64,000 bases of DNA. Origin: Isoetes taiwanensis (Eukaryota; Streptophyta; Lycopodiopsida; Isoetales; Isoetaceae). Positions 1 to 11,214 of the stretch are shown here, piece by piece; the first letter of the stretch is position 1, and each line of letters opens with the position of its first letter. The position numbers and the translations under genes were made by a program. Under the pieces are notes generated by a model. It saw nothing but the letters and a program-made list of their open reading frames with translations. It had not been told where the DNA came from and made no database searches. Location of the stretch: assembly GCA_021234155.1 (NCBI GenBank), contig JAJEKV010000078.1, positions 808,001-872,000 of the forward strand. The letters run 5' to 3'.

Positions 1-1660
1 ATGGCGGGTCAAAGTCCGAGGCATTCAAGCTCTTTGGAGGCGGACTCATCGCATACAATTATCTGAGAAGAAGAAGACCGCAAGAAAATCAAAGAAAAAA
101 GGTGGTGATGACATTGCGGATCCTTTACAAAGCTCATCTAGCGGTCGGGACCAACGGACTTCGTATAAGATTGTGTTTTGTAAGGAGGCGGTATGGCTCA
201 AGTGGAATGAATTACGGGACGCTTATGCAAGGAAAGCTGCGCGGATACTATGGGTAGGGTGCCCTCCTGTTGATGTAAGCATCTTTGACTTGAATGTGAC
301 AGAGATGAGAAAGACTCGGGGGCTAGGCGGCCATTTGAGACCATTTGGGTTTTAGACCGGTGCTTAAAGAAGGAAGTCTTATACAAGAAGGGTGCTTTCA
401 CCAAGGATAGGATGTCCTTCGTTGAGTCTTTGCGACCATGTAAAGGATGTACGTTACAATGAAGTCAATTTGTAGGAGCTGAGTTACAAAGGCTATCGGG
501 GGATGTGGCATTATCACGAAATTGGATTCTTTGGACAAATACAAAGGTCGATGTAATGATGACATCAAGAAGTTTGTATTCTGGTCAAAGGACTTCCTAA
601 AGAATTGGAAGGCTAAAAATACAAAACATAAGGAGACTCTACCCCTAAGGTACTTGGCCGAGTTGAGAAGAAAAGTGGCCCTTGTGAAGAAGATTCTTGG
701 AGAAGACGACAATTGTCCGATGATTAGGTCTCCATTGGGTACAAAGGTCTCTTGCCGTAATCAACTTCGGCCTTAAAAATATATCACTCTTTGTGTTGGA
801 TAGCGGGGGTGGGAGAGGAGATATGGGCATGAACGGAAGGACTCTGGCAGACTTCTTTACCGGTTGTATAGGATTGACAACCGAGAGGTCCTTCACTATT
901 GTCATCGTTTGTCCTTGGTGAGTCACATCTGCATGCACTATCCGGCCGCTCATGATCCGGAGTGCCTCAAAGTTATTAGGGAGGGATGCCTAATATATGA
1001 TGTTAAGGATAATGAGTGCAGCGAACACATACGGAAGATGGCACATGTGATCTTCATTATGATAGCCATGCTATCGGGGCGAGGAATATGATATTGCTAA
1101 GGCCAAGGGTGACAATAGCGGTGCATGGGAATGTTTTCTTCTAGATGATCCGGACTTAAGAACTATATTCTTTCATACGGATCGGGATCGGTCGAAACGA
1201 GGATGAGTCGAGAAGAGGATGAGGATCGGGACCCCCTCCTAAGTGGGGAAATCAAGCACGAGCTACAAACTAAGGAGAAGGGCCCCTTAAATAAAATGGA
1301 TTTCCCCGTCTATGGTCGCTTACCTCGTCGAGGCATTTGCTCCAATTGATACAACCTGCTTGGAGCTTCATGTTGGAGGTTATATTGCCCGAGAGGCTCT
1401 TATGGGTGCAAGAAGATGTCCTTTGCTTTGTGAGTGATGAGCGGGCCAAAGACTTTCTTGAACCATTCCTCATGCATGTGCTTGCCAAGTCTCCTAAAGG
1501 CCCTTATGGCAACCTGAAATCATCAGCAATCAAAAGTCTCGTAGACTTGTCCAATTCGAAAGTGGACGTTGCTTCTGGAGAGGGAACTAGTAATCTGCAG
1601 CCTGATAAGGAAAGCAGTAATGAACAAATAGTCGCTAAACCGGCTGCTCAAAAGTAATCG
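1..1660 (+). pseudogene. Decayed coding relic, unidentified
   Basis: Protein-like stretches lie on the plus strand in changing frames, interrupted by stops. Clear patches are at 173-355 (KWNELRDAYARKAARILW), 522-776 (a lysine-rich patch with FWSKDFLKNWKAKN), 864-1091 (REVLHYCHRLSLVSHICMHY) and 1337-1657 (DERAKDFLEPFLMHVLAKSP). The frame must shift several times to connect them, so this is a relic rather than an expressed gene, unless the consensus contains many indel errors. The patch near 1320-1430, read one frame away, has a faint look of the glycine-rich region of a methyltransferase, but that is too weak for a call. The composition (compact, charged, no low complexity) argues for past coding. 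It could be an old transposon ORF or a host gene. The relic may begin before the window. Confidence 0.4.
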
Positions 1661-2165
1661 CGGATGGCGGCGAACTTAGGGAATATTTTTGCCCACATTG
1701 CGGGTGATGCAAGCAACAATAGAGTAGATTCACGGGTTAACAATGAACATATTGATGTGGAAACCGAAAATGAAGGCAAACGGCGCCTCTAGTGATTCGC
1801 TGGGTTTGCCAAATCAATAGTAAAATAATGTCGGTTGTGAAGGACGCAATGAACTAATAGAAAAATAACAATTCTAATAAATGTCGGAAGAAGGCGAAGA
1901 TTAAGGGTGGCGAAGGGGAGAATGGCCTTGGATGATGGCAAATAAACCGAAGATGATAGGTATGGCCTTGCCCGCGAAATCGCCACGCGTGATTTAATTT
2001 GTATTACCTTTGAATTAAATCGCCAAGCGTGCTTTGATTATTTTTCGTTGTCAAACTAAAATCACGCCGCCGATTTGGTTATGACTATTTCAAATCACGC
2101 TTGAATGCGTTTGTATTGTTTGTGTTATCGTATCTTGCTGACCGGATACATGTTTGATGTTTCAG
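1661..2165. other. Non-coding stretch with short AAATCGCC/GCGTGATTT repeats
   Basis: No gene is seen. Between about 1974 and 2105 the blocks AAATCGCC, CGCGTGATTT, CCAAGCGTG and AAATCACGC recur in both orientations and could fold locally. The stretch ends in a pyrimidine-rich TTTCAG at 2160-2165, which is the splice acceptor used for the next exon. Confidence 0.3.
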
Positions 2166-2685
2166 CTTCCATTGCGTTTCTAAGAAGGTTGTGGTGTTCG
2201 ACCTAAACGGAGTCCTTTGCAAGACTTTTCCGAAAAATAAAGTGGCTAGAGAACAGTTTCATCAGACACCAGTAGAATCAAACACCAAGTGGATCTATCC
2301 GCGCCCGCACTTGAAGGAGATGCTAGATGAGGCATTCAGGTTATTTCGAGTTGGTATTTGGTCATCCATGGAACTAAGGAACATCAAGGATACTTTGGAG
2401 GCACTGGGGGAAATGCGTAGACATTGGTTGACCTTTTGGGATCAGAACAAATGTGTGAAGTTCACTAATCCCAAAGATCCAACAGGCAAGCCTATCTTCA
2501 TCAAACACTTGAGTAACATGATGGACGAACTTGGTATCGAGAATAAGGATGATATAATCATAGTGGATGATGATGCTCTCAAATGCTTCTACAATCAAAC
2601 ACAGGCCCTGAATCCACCATCTTACGATCCAAAAAACTTTGCGACAGATGATTTTTACGGTGAAGTTTGTGTCTATTATGCATAA
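2166..2685 (+). CDS. FCP1/NIF-like HAD phosphatase domain, 3' exon or truncated copy
   Basis: The exon encodes an FCP1-homology (NLI-interacting-factor-like) HAD domain of about 170 residues. All four HAD blocks are visible: motif I VVFDLNGVL, motif II VGIWSSM followed by a helix, the lysine block GKPIFIKHLSNMM, and motif IV DIIIVDDDALKCFYN with the family's NPPSY tail. Known members dephosphorylate phosphoserine on protein tails in the nucleus. The nucleophile Asp of motif I is present, but the second Asp (usual DxDxT/V) is Asn here (DLNGV). I recall a plant subgroup with DxNG, so this need not mean decay, but catalysis may be weak. I start it at the TTTCAG acceptor at 2160-2165, because an in-frame TGA at 2155 closes the frame upstream and there is no ATG before motif I. 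The stop is TAA. No upstream exon was identified, so the copy may be truncated. Confidence 0.65.
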
Positions 2686-3053
2686 TTTGGCTATGGGGAT
2701 GCCGGTGGGTGAAGTGTTAGATCTGTACCTTAACTTTGGATAGAACGGCTGACATGGAACCACACCTTGTTAAACACGTGGAAAAACATGGATTGCTCCC
2801 TTAATGTTTTATTGGAATATATGATATTTTTGTATGACATTTGTGCCATGTATCGATAATTTCGAGTCTGGAATTGCCTCGCAAATAATGCAATCTGTTA
2901 TTATCAAACCTAATACTATCATCTATCGAGCAAGCAATTTTGGTCTCATCTATGTTAGCAACTTGCTCTTCATTTTTGCATATTTCAATTCCCATATGAA
3001 AAGTCACACGTGAATCGCAACCTTATGTTATTTTTGAAGTCCAAAAAAAAAGA
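2686..3053. other. No gene seen
   Basis: AT-rich sequence downstream of the phosphatase exon. No ORF, repeat or RNA gene was recognised. Confidence 0.3.
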
Positions 3054-3458
3054 TTAAAAAAAACAAAAACCCCCTAGAAGACAATAGCAGGTTGGCGTGA
3101 TTTTGGAGTTGACATAATCCCAATTTAATTGGATGATGGTTAACCCCAATAACCTGTTGTCTTGCAAGATCCTGGAAACCAATATCTCTCTTTGACCAGG
3201 AGATAGAGAATTGGCGTCATTTCTAAAGCATTCAACAACCTTTTCTACTCTTTTGCTGATTTTTTTGGTGATGTACCTGGAATATGATTTGCCATTCTCA
3301 CTGTTGACAATATCACTCTCTGTCACTTCATTCAGTATGTCATTCAGAGTATCCTCTTCAACCATTTTTTGCTTCTCTTTGTCAATTTCGGTATCACTGT
3401 CCTCATTTTGGACATTACCCTGAGTCATTTTGTTCATGCTTTGATTTTCTTGTGCCAT
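3054..3458 (-). CDS. Hypothetical acidic protein, 134 aa
   Basis: An ATG-initiated frame on the minus strand. Residues 1-55 are strongly acidic and polar (QNEDSDTEIDKEKQ, EEDTLNDILNEV), then comes a basic helix (YITKKISKRVEKVVECF) and SLSPGQREILVSRILQDNR. I do not recognise the family. The codon AGG after ILQDN spans an AG|GTTATT that could be a splice donor; beyond it the frame turns cysteine- and aromatic-rich and looks intronic, so the real exon may end near 3158. The amino-acid balance (charged N terminus, amphipathic middle) is more protein-like than surrounding frames. No neighbour suggests a function. Confidence 0.35.
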   Translation of the reverse strand: MAQENQSMNKMTQGNVQNEDSDTEIDKEKQKMVEEDTLNDILNEVTESDIVNSENGKSYSRYITKKISKRVEKVVECFRNDANSLSPGQREILVSRILQDNRLLGLTIIQLNWDYVNSKITPTCYCLLGGFCFF

Positions 3459-3785
3459 ATCCCTCTACTATGAAAACTGATATGCATGTAAAGATCCGGC
3501 AAGAATTTAAAATTCTTTTCTTGCCTTTAAATTCTTAGACTGTAGATTGGAGGGAATTTGCTTGCTTGGGGATGGATTGGAGGGAATTTGCTTGGATCAA
3601 AGGGAATCCTGTGGCTGTACCCAAAATTTCGCAACAACCGTCGGCCATTTCATGTCATAAATATATACGATAAGCGCGTGGCCTCCTACCGTACATTCAA
3701 AATTACATAAAAAAGGGGGTTTTCTAGTGCAAAATAGTACATGAATTTAGAACTAATGTATGACACCCTAGCGTGCTTTTACACG
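3459..3785. other. No gene; small direct repeat
   Basis: A direct repeat built on GGATTGGAGGGAATTTGCTTG occurs twice between about 3544 and 3594. Nothing else is recognised. Confidence 0.3.
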
Positions 3786-3793
3786 AAAGCACA

Positions 3794-3882
3794 ACCTATT
3801 TTTGGGTTGCCCCTAGGGGGGCAAACCCTCGTTTATGTGGGTATGTGGGCATATCGGTATATCTTGACGCATATGCCCAAAG
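3794..3882 (+). repeat. Dispersed GGGTTGCCCC hairpin module, copy 1
   Basis: The block reads TTTTGGGTTGCCCCTAGGGG followed by a G-run and CAAACCCTCGTTTATGTGGG, then GGGCATAT...ATATGCCC. The first part is an imperfect palindrome (GGGTTGCCCC/GGGGGCAAACCC) and the second a hairpin of GGGCATAT with ATATGCCC. Closely similar blocks occur at 31756-31830 and, inverted, at 16190-16275. No coding content is seen. Confidence 0.65.
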
Positions 3883-4153
3883 ATATATCTTTGGTATTTG
3901 CTAAAAACCTGGCTCTTTCCCCAGTAAATGCTAGGTCGCATCTGTTGGTGGTCCAGCCCCAGGCGGCTGTGTTCGAACCGGCAAACCGGCATCCATTCTA
4001 TAGGAGATCCGGCCAGATGCAAACGGAAGCAAGCAAAGATTTAATAGCTGGGTCCGATTTTGCATGGAATCAGCAAGCTGGTACATTTCAAGGCTTCAAG
4101 GTCGCCCATGTATTACATAGCAAAATCTACATCAAAATCTACATAGCAAATTG

Positions 4154-4375
4154 GTCTTTCTTCATCTTTCAGACCAGTATGAGGAAGAGAGTGTACAAAT
4201 TCGCGAAACCTACAGAGTAGGTCCAGCTTCAAGGGGCAAAGCAGAAATATGGGTAACTGATGAAGAATCCATCACCATATCCGGAGTTGCAATGACTCTT
4301 TTCAACACTTTCGAAAACTTTGGGCATGGTGTCATTCGCGGTGGGGCATTTCTGCAGATTCGATCCAACGCTTAG
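4154..4375 (+). CDS. Putative terminal exon of an unidentified gene
   Basis: After a pyrimidine-rich TTCATCTTTCAG there is an open frame of about 70 residues ending at a TAG. It reads DQYEEESVQIRETYRVGP, then RGKAEIWVTDEESITISGVA and GHGVIRGGAFLQI. The alternation of hydrophobic and charged residues and the glycine-rich end look like a folded beta-rich domain. I do not recognise the family and could not find the upstream exons. The frame has no credible ATG, which fits a 3' exon. It may be a fragment. Confidence 0.35.
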   Translation, partial: VFLHLSDQYEEESVQIRETYRVGPASRGKAEIWVTDEESITISGVAMTLFNTFENFGHGVIRGGAFLQIRSNA

Positions 4376-5771
4376 CTTTTCATGACAGAGAGCAAAAAAA
4401 TGTGGGCCGGTAAGTTTGCAACATGGCTCCTTGCCTTTTCCTTCTGCCTACCCTTCTTTCTTTCCTTTATCTTTTCTCTCAGGTGCATAGACTGGAGCAA
4501 TCATGGCTTTAGAGCGTATGGAGCTTGATCTATCTAACCGGGGAAAGCACTGATGGCATCGGCAAGTCTGGAGCGCATGAATAAAGGTAGCCATTGACAA
4601 GATATCACAAAAATCACTATGTTATGTTATGCAGGAGGGTTATAAGAATATCCTCCGTTGATTTATTATATTTGCAGGTGATATGCATTTTTTGGTTGCG
4701 CCTAGTAAGCTCTCGATAGTATGTGTGCAATACTAATTCCTTATGTGTGATGCTATAACGTGATAATCGATACATGATCGTCTATTAGCATCCGGGCTAA
4801 TGAGCTCTGTAGAATCATTGCCAAGAAAGCTCGGTATGTGTGGCTGCCAAATCAATACAGAACCGATAATAGCATATCTTTGGACCGGGCTATGCTAGCA
4901 AATATTTCATTGTTATGCTAAGTTTTGGGTGTTGTTTCTCTCTTTGAGACTCGGATGTGGTATGCTCCTCAATCTTGCCAGCAAGCAGTTTTGTTCTTTT
5001 CTTTTAATGCTTGAATCTTGTTGTAGATTTTTAACATCTTTAGCCCGACCATGTATTGTTTACCATCTTTGATCCATATTTTAGCTCTAGAATGCTTATT
5101 TTAACTCTCCTTGATTTCTATTCCTCTTTTCAAAGAAACTTCTCTCGGATGAATATATGCAGGAAACCCTTGGACATGTCCAACCTCCGCCAATCTATCA
5201 CCCGCAAAAAGGTATTATGCTTGCATGCAACACTTGGAGCTGTAATTAATTGAAGAGGCATTCAGATGGTGCCATCAGAAGGTAAAACTTCCATTTTCCT
5301 ATATTAATTCCTTTTGGAACAACCACGTTGGTGGACTCCAATTCCAATATAACGCTATATTTATGTTGCAGAATATTGGAGATCAACATTGGGCCCAATA
5401 GTGGGTATGTTAACTTCATTTTTGCTAGACTTTCATGCATTGTTGCTGCTGCGACCCCCCTTCAAATTTTGCACTACGCCCATTATAACAATATGCAGAG
5501 CCATTTGGATTTGTGGTAATTTGTTGCTTTATTTGCTCCATTACTTATTTTATGGACATACCATGAGGATTCTTGCACTTGAAACTTCTACACTATTGTG
5601 ACTTATTGCTTATAAGTATGCTGTTGTGCTCATGTTGGAACGTTACTTTGTATGGGCATATATAAACTCGAGATTCCTTTGATGATTCATTTTCTTACTT
5701 AAACTTCCCGCTTTAGCGATTTGGTTTTATTTACCTGACCCTTTGCATGGCTGCATTCTTTATATTTACTC
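4376..5771. other. Intron-like sequence with two candidate micro-exons
   Basis: No long ORF is seen. Two short stretches have both splice borders: about 5160-5211 (ATGCAG| ... AAAAAG|GTATTATG, proline-rich, GHVQPPPIYHP) and about 5372-5403 (TTGCAG| ... GTGG|GTATGT). A third acceptor, TTTGCTGCAG, lies near 5792. They may belong to one plus-strand gene, but no family is recognised. Confidence 0.2.
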
Positions 5772-8714
5772 ATGCTTCGCTGTTTTGCTGCAGGGTGGTG
5801 GTTAATATTATCTCATTGGCAGAGCAGTTGGTCCAAGGGTTGGTGTGACGACTTTAGGAATTTGCAGAGTATAGGCAGAAGCATTAGCGCCTCTCATTGG
5901 ATCTGGCATATTGCGAAGTCGTGTTTAGTCAAATTTGGATGCTCCGATTATCTGTTCTACTGGTCATTGAATTGTGCTACCTTTTATGCGAAAGACCTTT
6001 GGAGCTTGAAGTCATTGTTTCTTTATGTTTTTTCTGTGCGAAGGGTCCGTTGTAAGATAACTGGTGGATGCGTAGATAATGCTAGGTATGCAATTTCTGA
6101 AATACTCCGTGCAAATAGGTCACTTTTCAAAAATATGTTTGTTGCTACAGTTTTACATCTGATCAGAAACTTGTCCATAGTTATAAAAATTACGCGATTT
6201 TTATGCAAAATCGTGCACTGGGAAAGCTAACTGAAAGATTTAAAAATGACTTGAGTTCATGTTATATGAGAGAGTTACAAAAATTACATCGACTCTTACT
6301 GCATGTTTCATATGTTAGGCGTCTACAATTTTCTCTAATTTTCACATTTGTTTCAAGGGAAAGGATAATATAGCAGCTAAGAGAGAATACTATAAGTGAG
6401 TCTGCACCTCATCCATGTCTATACTTGATTATGGAGGTATGGTGATTGCAAGATTCTTCGTTTGACAAGTGTAGCATAGATGGTATTTGGAGTTATTTAA
6501 GGAAATGGAAAAAAGAGGTGTTATATCTATGATTTGCAAGATATATTCAGGATCATCGCATCGTTGTTGTATCAGGCAGCAACGGAGGCACCGCCCATTC
6601 TTCACTTTTTATCAGTTCCTCATTGCTTCCCTAATGCAACCAAGTGTATTACCTCAGCATTTGTTAGCTCTCTCGTCCCTCCTTTACTAATGGGTTGTAT
6701 GGGTTAAGGCTTGATGAATTTATGTCAACTATGTGTGGTTAGATTATTTGCCGATGCACGATGCACTTGAAACGGCGGAGATTATGCAGAATCAAGGACT
6801 ACTAAGTCAATTTTGTCCTATAGCTTCTAAAATATCTGGATACTCTTCTCTTCATCCTTATAATGTACGTTCTTCTTGCTATAGTATTTACTGGGAATTG
6901 TGTATCTGGTACTAGTACTGGTGAAGTTGTGATGTCTGAGATGGGTTTTATTGATTCTTGAATAAAGGAGTTATGCATACAGGCAAGGCAATGCAGTATG
7001 CAGACGTACAATGGAGCTTGCAATCCATATGACACTGTTTATTTGTTTATTTGTTTATTTGTTTATTTTTGCATGTCCGATCTTCGGCTTCTTCACTTTT
7101 GTAGCATGCAAAGGAAGATCTTTAAGCCTTAACCACCATGCCGTTCAGAAATGTTCCACATATCTTTGAAGGCCTCTTATTAGTGTAAGATGTGTCATAC
7201 GAACTTCCACACTACAAATGGGTACAAATGCTTCTGGACAAATGTCCATTCCCAACCTATGCGTGCTATGAAAGTGTGTATTTGCCTTGGCTCAGACATT
7301 AGATTCCAACAAGTTTTATGAGACAATATTCAGTGCCGACTTGGTAAAGACGTCCCTTATCTCTGCAAGTGACATAAATTTGGCATATATGTGTCTAGAC
7401 CAAAGTGCCAACAAGGAGAGATCTTTCGCATCCCATTTGTTGAACGTGTGTATTTCTTGGATTGATTTTTTGCCATCACCGAGGCATAAACAAATGTTGT
7501 GGCATTTGGAGGTAACGTTCTACTATCTCCCCAAAATGCTACTTCACCATATCCATAATAAACATTTCCTGCAATGCAAGAGACAACACTACTTGACTTG
7601 CTTGTGCTAGATGATTAAATGAAATTAATAGCCAACCCTACTAAAGAAACGACCTCAAATTTGTATGGAGCCGAACATGTGTTTCTGCTTTTTTCTTCTC
7701 TTTTCTTTAATATGGTGCCTCTTACAGCAAACATCGTTCAAAAAACACCTTTAATTATGTGTTAGTAGTTTAGAAATGCTCCTTAAATTTCTTTTGCAAA
7801 ATAAGCATGCACGGCCAAGCCTTTTTATGCGTGGCCTTATGAACGGCCAATGATAGACATAAACATATCGACATAGGTACTAGTTGCGGATAGATATGAT
7901 TTAATAGGACGGCCTACAAATATAATTATGATGCTTCTATGGGTACTAGTTGCGGATAGATATGATTTAATAGGACGGCCTACAAATATAATTATGATGC
8001 TTCTGGAAGGAAACATTGAATTTGGCTTATCTAAATGGAGTTGTTTGGCATTGTTCGTGGATTGGATAATATAAATGCCATTCTTAGAAGTGAACTTCGT
8101 TTTGTTGTTCCCATGTGCATGAGCAATAGCATTGGGTAATGTAAATGCCATTACTGTGTAAAGTCACAATGCAATGTCCTCTAAGATGTGGAATGCTATG
8201 GATTTGTGAATTTATTGCAACATCAAACTTTTATCAATTTATTGCTCATAAGGTTCTATGAATTTATTTTGCATGTTAGTTGAATGTCATTGTTTTAGGA
8301 AAATCTAAGAAAAAACACAAAAAATATGCTTGCTACATGAAAAAACTAGTTAATTTAGCTTCTCGGATGCTATGCAGTGAAGCTTTGATAAGGTTAACGT
8401 ACAACCTGCTGAAATGTAAATTCCAGCATTTGCAATACCTTTGAAATTCATCGTCATACAAGTAAATCTACCAAATTTCTAGGTCCTATAATAGTTTTTT
8501 TTTCCCTCTCCTCTCTATCCAAGAACAAATACGATAGATCAGGCTATGAAGGATATAGTTGCTCAGTTTTGGTTAGATAACTCAAAGGTTGAGGACACAA
8601 CCAATTCAATATATTGACATTACACAGGTACGACTGTAATTTAGCTGTAATTGCATCCTGTTTTTCAGAATAAAGATGTTTTTTATTTTGTAACACTGAT
8701 GTAAAGTTTGTAGT
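5772..8714. other. No supported gene; short repeats
   Basis: Frames up to 152 codons exist (5772-6230, 7287-7610), but they lack motifs or coding character and are treated as chance. There is a (TTTGTTTA)-type microsatellite at about 7036-7068. A 66-bp perfect tandem duplication beginning GGTACTAGTTGCGGATAGAT lies at 7876-8007. Confidence 0.4.
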
Positions 8715-9299
8715 CAAGGTGGCAAATTATCGACAGCAGGTTAATCCCATGCTCACGAGGGGCCCACACCACTACCTGCGCACCCATCTACCCATGAAAA
8801 AGCGCAGAGTGATTGCTTCCATTCAAGACAGTGCACACCACCTCGCATTGAGACAGGGAGATGGATTCGGGGGCAGCGTGAGGGCAGAGTGCATCCGGTC
8901 TTTGTCAGCAGGCGCCATTGAGGATGAAAGTCACGCCCTCCAAAGATATCCGGGCTCGGTATGCTCGGGTTAGTTGTGCCCCATCGGGCCTTGCATGAGC
9001 TCGCGAGCACGGCCTCTGAGGGCTTGTTGGGATCGTTACCTCCGGGAGGTAATGGATACACCGGACTCGGTTATGCCCCCGTCAGACATTAACCTCGGTT
9101 TGTACTTGTGATTATGTATATAAGCATGCAAATATGTCAAACATCCTTATTGCTACTAAGGTTTTTCCCGAAAACCTTCGGGCCCGGGGGTTTTAATCAC
9201 GGTAGTAATACTTTCTTTGCTCTCTCTTTGTACTTGGGTCCCATAGGCCAGTTGGTCTCCGTGGACGATAAAATCATATTCTATTCTATTCTATTCTCT
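8715..9299 (+). mobile_element. LINE 3' fragment (tagged LINE family), 5'-truncated
   Basis: This is a 5'-truncated copy of the same LINE family seen complete through reverse transcriptase at 27839-29834. From CAAGGTGGCAAATTATCG onward it matches the last 590 bases of that element with many small differences. It ends in GGGTCCCATAGGCCAGTTGG, CTCCGTGGACGATAAAATCA and an (ATTCT)n tail at about 9278-9298. Only the last codons of the ORF could remain, so it is non-coding. The tail type (short tandem repeat rather than poly-A) separates it from the L1-like LINE at 10.8 kb. Confidence 0.8.
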
Positions 9300-9589
9300 C
9301 TTTGAACACTTACGTTTTACATATTATATATGTCACAGACATCCTAGAGCCTGGGCCACATACCATGTTATGCTCATGATAGTTGATAAATATTGGTCGA
9401 ATCTTGAAGTTCTAGATTTCATTTGTTAAACATGCAACACATTCATAACTCTAGGAATTTTTTCAAAGAATCTTCATATAAGCCTGAAGCTCAAATTTAG
9501 ATGATGCCTTTATTTCTAAATATCCCAAATTGCAATCTTGAATTAGATACCATACAAAATACACAACATTTGCATACGCATATTGGAGA
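9300..9589. other. No gene seen
   Basis: AT-rich sequence after the LINE tail. No ORF, repeat or RNA gene was recognised. Confidence 0.3.
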
Positions 9590-10140
9590 ATATAAGGGCA
9601 TCTTGATAGAATCTCTAATTTAATATTTCAATAATCCTGGTCAAACCCTAAAGAATGTTGGAGAATCACGGAGGAACTCTAATTGAATTTAGACTTTTAA
9701 ACTTGACGCCTTAATTTTGAAGTTTTCAAAGACTTCATATGATCTAAAGGAATCCAAAGGAATCTTCATGAGATCTTTAGGAATCTAGGGGAATCTTGAT
9801 AAAACCTTGAAGAATCTAACGGGATCTTCATAGAATCTAAGGGAATCCAAGAGAACCTACATAGAATCGTGGGGAATCTAGTTGAATCTTGGCGCCAATC
9901 TCTCGAGAATCGGGGGAATCTCAAGAGAATCTTGGAGAATCTATGGAAAATTTTTTGAGAATCTAGGGGAATGCAAGGGAATCGTCATAATTTCGTTGAG
10001 GACATAGTGAATTCTAGGGGAATCTTTATAAAATCTGAATTAATCTAGAAGAATGTACATAGAATATTGAGGAATATATGCGAATCTTGGAATAGTCTTT
10101 GGGATTCTAGAACCTTAAAAAATCTAGGGAATCTTCCACA
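9590..10140 (+). repeat. Degenerate GAATCT-rich short-period repeat
   Basis: About 550 bases are built from variants of GGGGAATCTT and ATAGAATCT at irregular spacing (roughly 12-35 bases). Examples are GAATCTAGGGGAATCTTGAT, GGGGAATCTAGTTGAATC and GGGGGAATCTCAAGAGAATC. GAATC occurs well over fifteen times on this strand. It resembles an old microsatellite or minisatellite that has diverged; no coding frame runs through it. Confidence 0.7.
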
Positions 10141-10827
10141 TTCTTTGTATTTTTGCGTGGTCGACTTCATGCAGTCCTTCATAGTTTTTCGGTAATGCTT
10201 GATGGTCAATTCACCACTTTCTAGAAGCACTACAACTTAAAGAAAATGCAGGGCTCCAAGGAATTGAACCCTGGCTGAGACTTATAACTTCGTCTTGATC
10301 TATTTGTTGGGCCTCTATATTGTTAATCAACAGCTATGTCTTGTCAATCCCTTTGTTTTCAATATGTACGTGAATTATAAAAGATTTTGACCAATTTCAA
10401 GTCGTCTGCTTCTTCAACTTCGTCATGTGGGAAAACATTTCATGAACAATACAAGAATATAATCAGCAAGGTTTATTATATTTTGCATTCAATTGACACT
10501 GCATGATCAAGACATGATCAAGACAATGAAACCAGCATTGTTTAGCCATAAAAATAATTTTGACTCTATGTTTAATTGTGGATATTATTTCGAGTTCTGT
10601 AATAGTTTATAAGCTCATAGGGGCATACTTTTTTGCAATGTGTGGTAGAATGGGGAATTCATTGCAATCTCTCATGACCCTTGATTGAATTGGAGTTCTA
10701 GGTGACCATCTCGTCAGATTGCTTGCTAATTATTATTCAAGCTTGGATGCAGCAAACCAGACATATAAGAAAATTACAAGGCCTACACCATATACATGCA
10801 CTGTCGTCATTCTGGCAAATAACAATT
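10141..10827. other. No gene; one tRNA B-box-like motif
   Basis: Contains GGAATTGAACC near 10257-10270, the complement of a tRNA T-loop/B-box (GGTTCAATTCC). No cloverleaf could be folded around it, so no tRNA is called. The rest is AT-rich with no feature. Confidence 0.3.
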
Positions 10828-11214
10828 TTTTTTTTGTTGAAGAACGTCAGACTTTATTCAATCAAAGAGTCAAATACAAGTATAAATGCAGAGACAGGAA
10901 TAAAATCTCAGCGGATAAGCAGAGACCCACCGAGTGAAGCAACCTGTCTAAGCATAAGAGTGCACATCCAAATACTCCTCAAAAATCAATCGCCTCTTGC
11001 GAGGGGCAAGTGAAGAACAATGATACGACTTTACAATGTAACCTTGAGCTTCTTGGAGAACACGATTATCTGCCACATCCAGACCTTTGAAGATTACCAA
11101 TCTTCGTCTTTTCCAGATAGTTCAAAGCAACCATCCTGCTGCTAGATGAAAAGCCTGGCCTTGTAACTCTGTCTGTGTACTTGGGTAAATTGCCAAAAGC
11201 GATTTGTTGACTTG

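Noticed and set aside
5772-6230. 152-codon ORF as a gene
   Set aside because: Trp/Cys-rich with no motif and no credible start; it begins inside a likely intron-exon border and its coding look is poor.
10240-10370. Possible tRNA gene on the minus strand
   Set aside because: Only the T-loop is convincing; no acceptor or anticodon stem could be formed.
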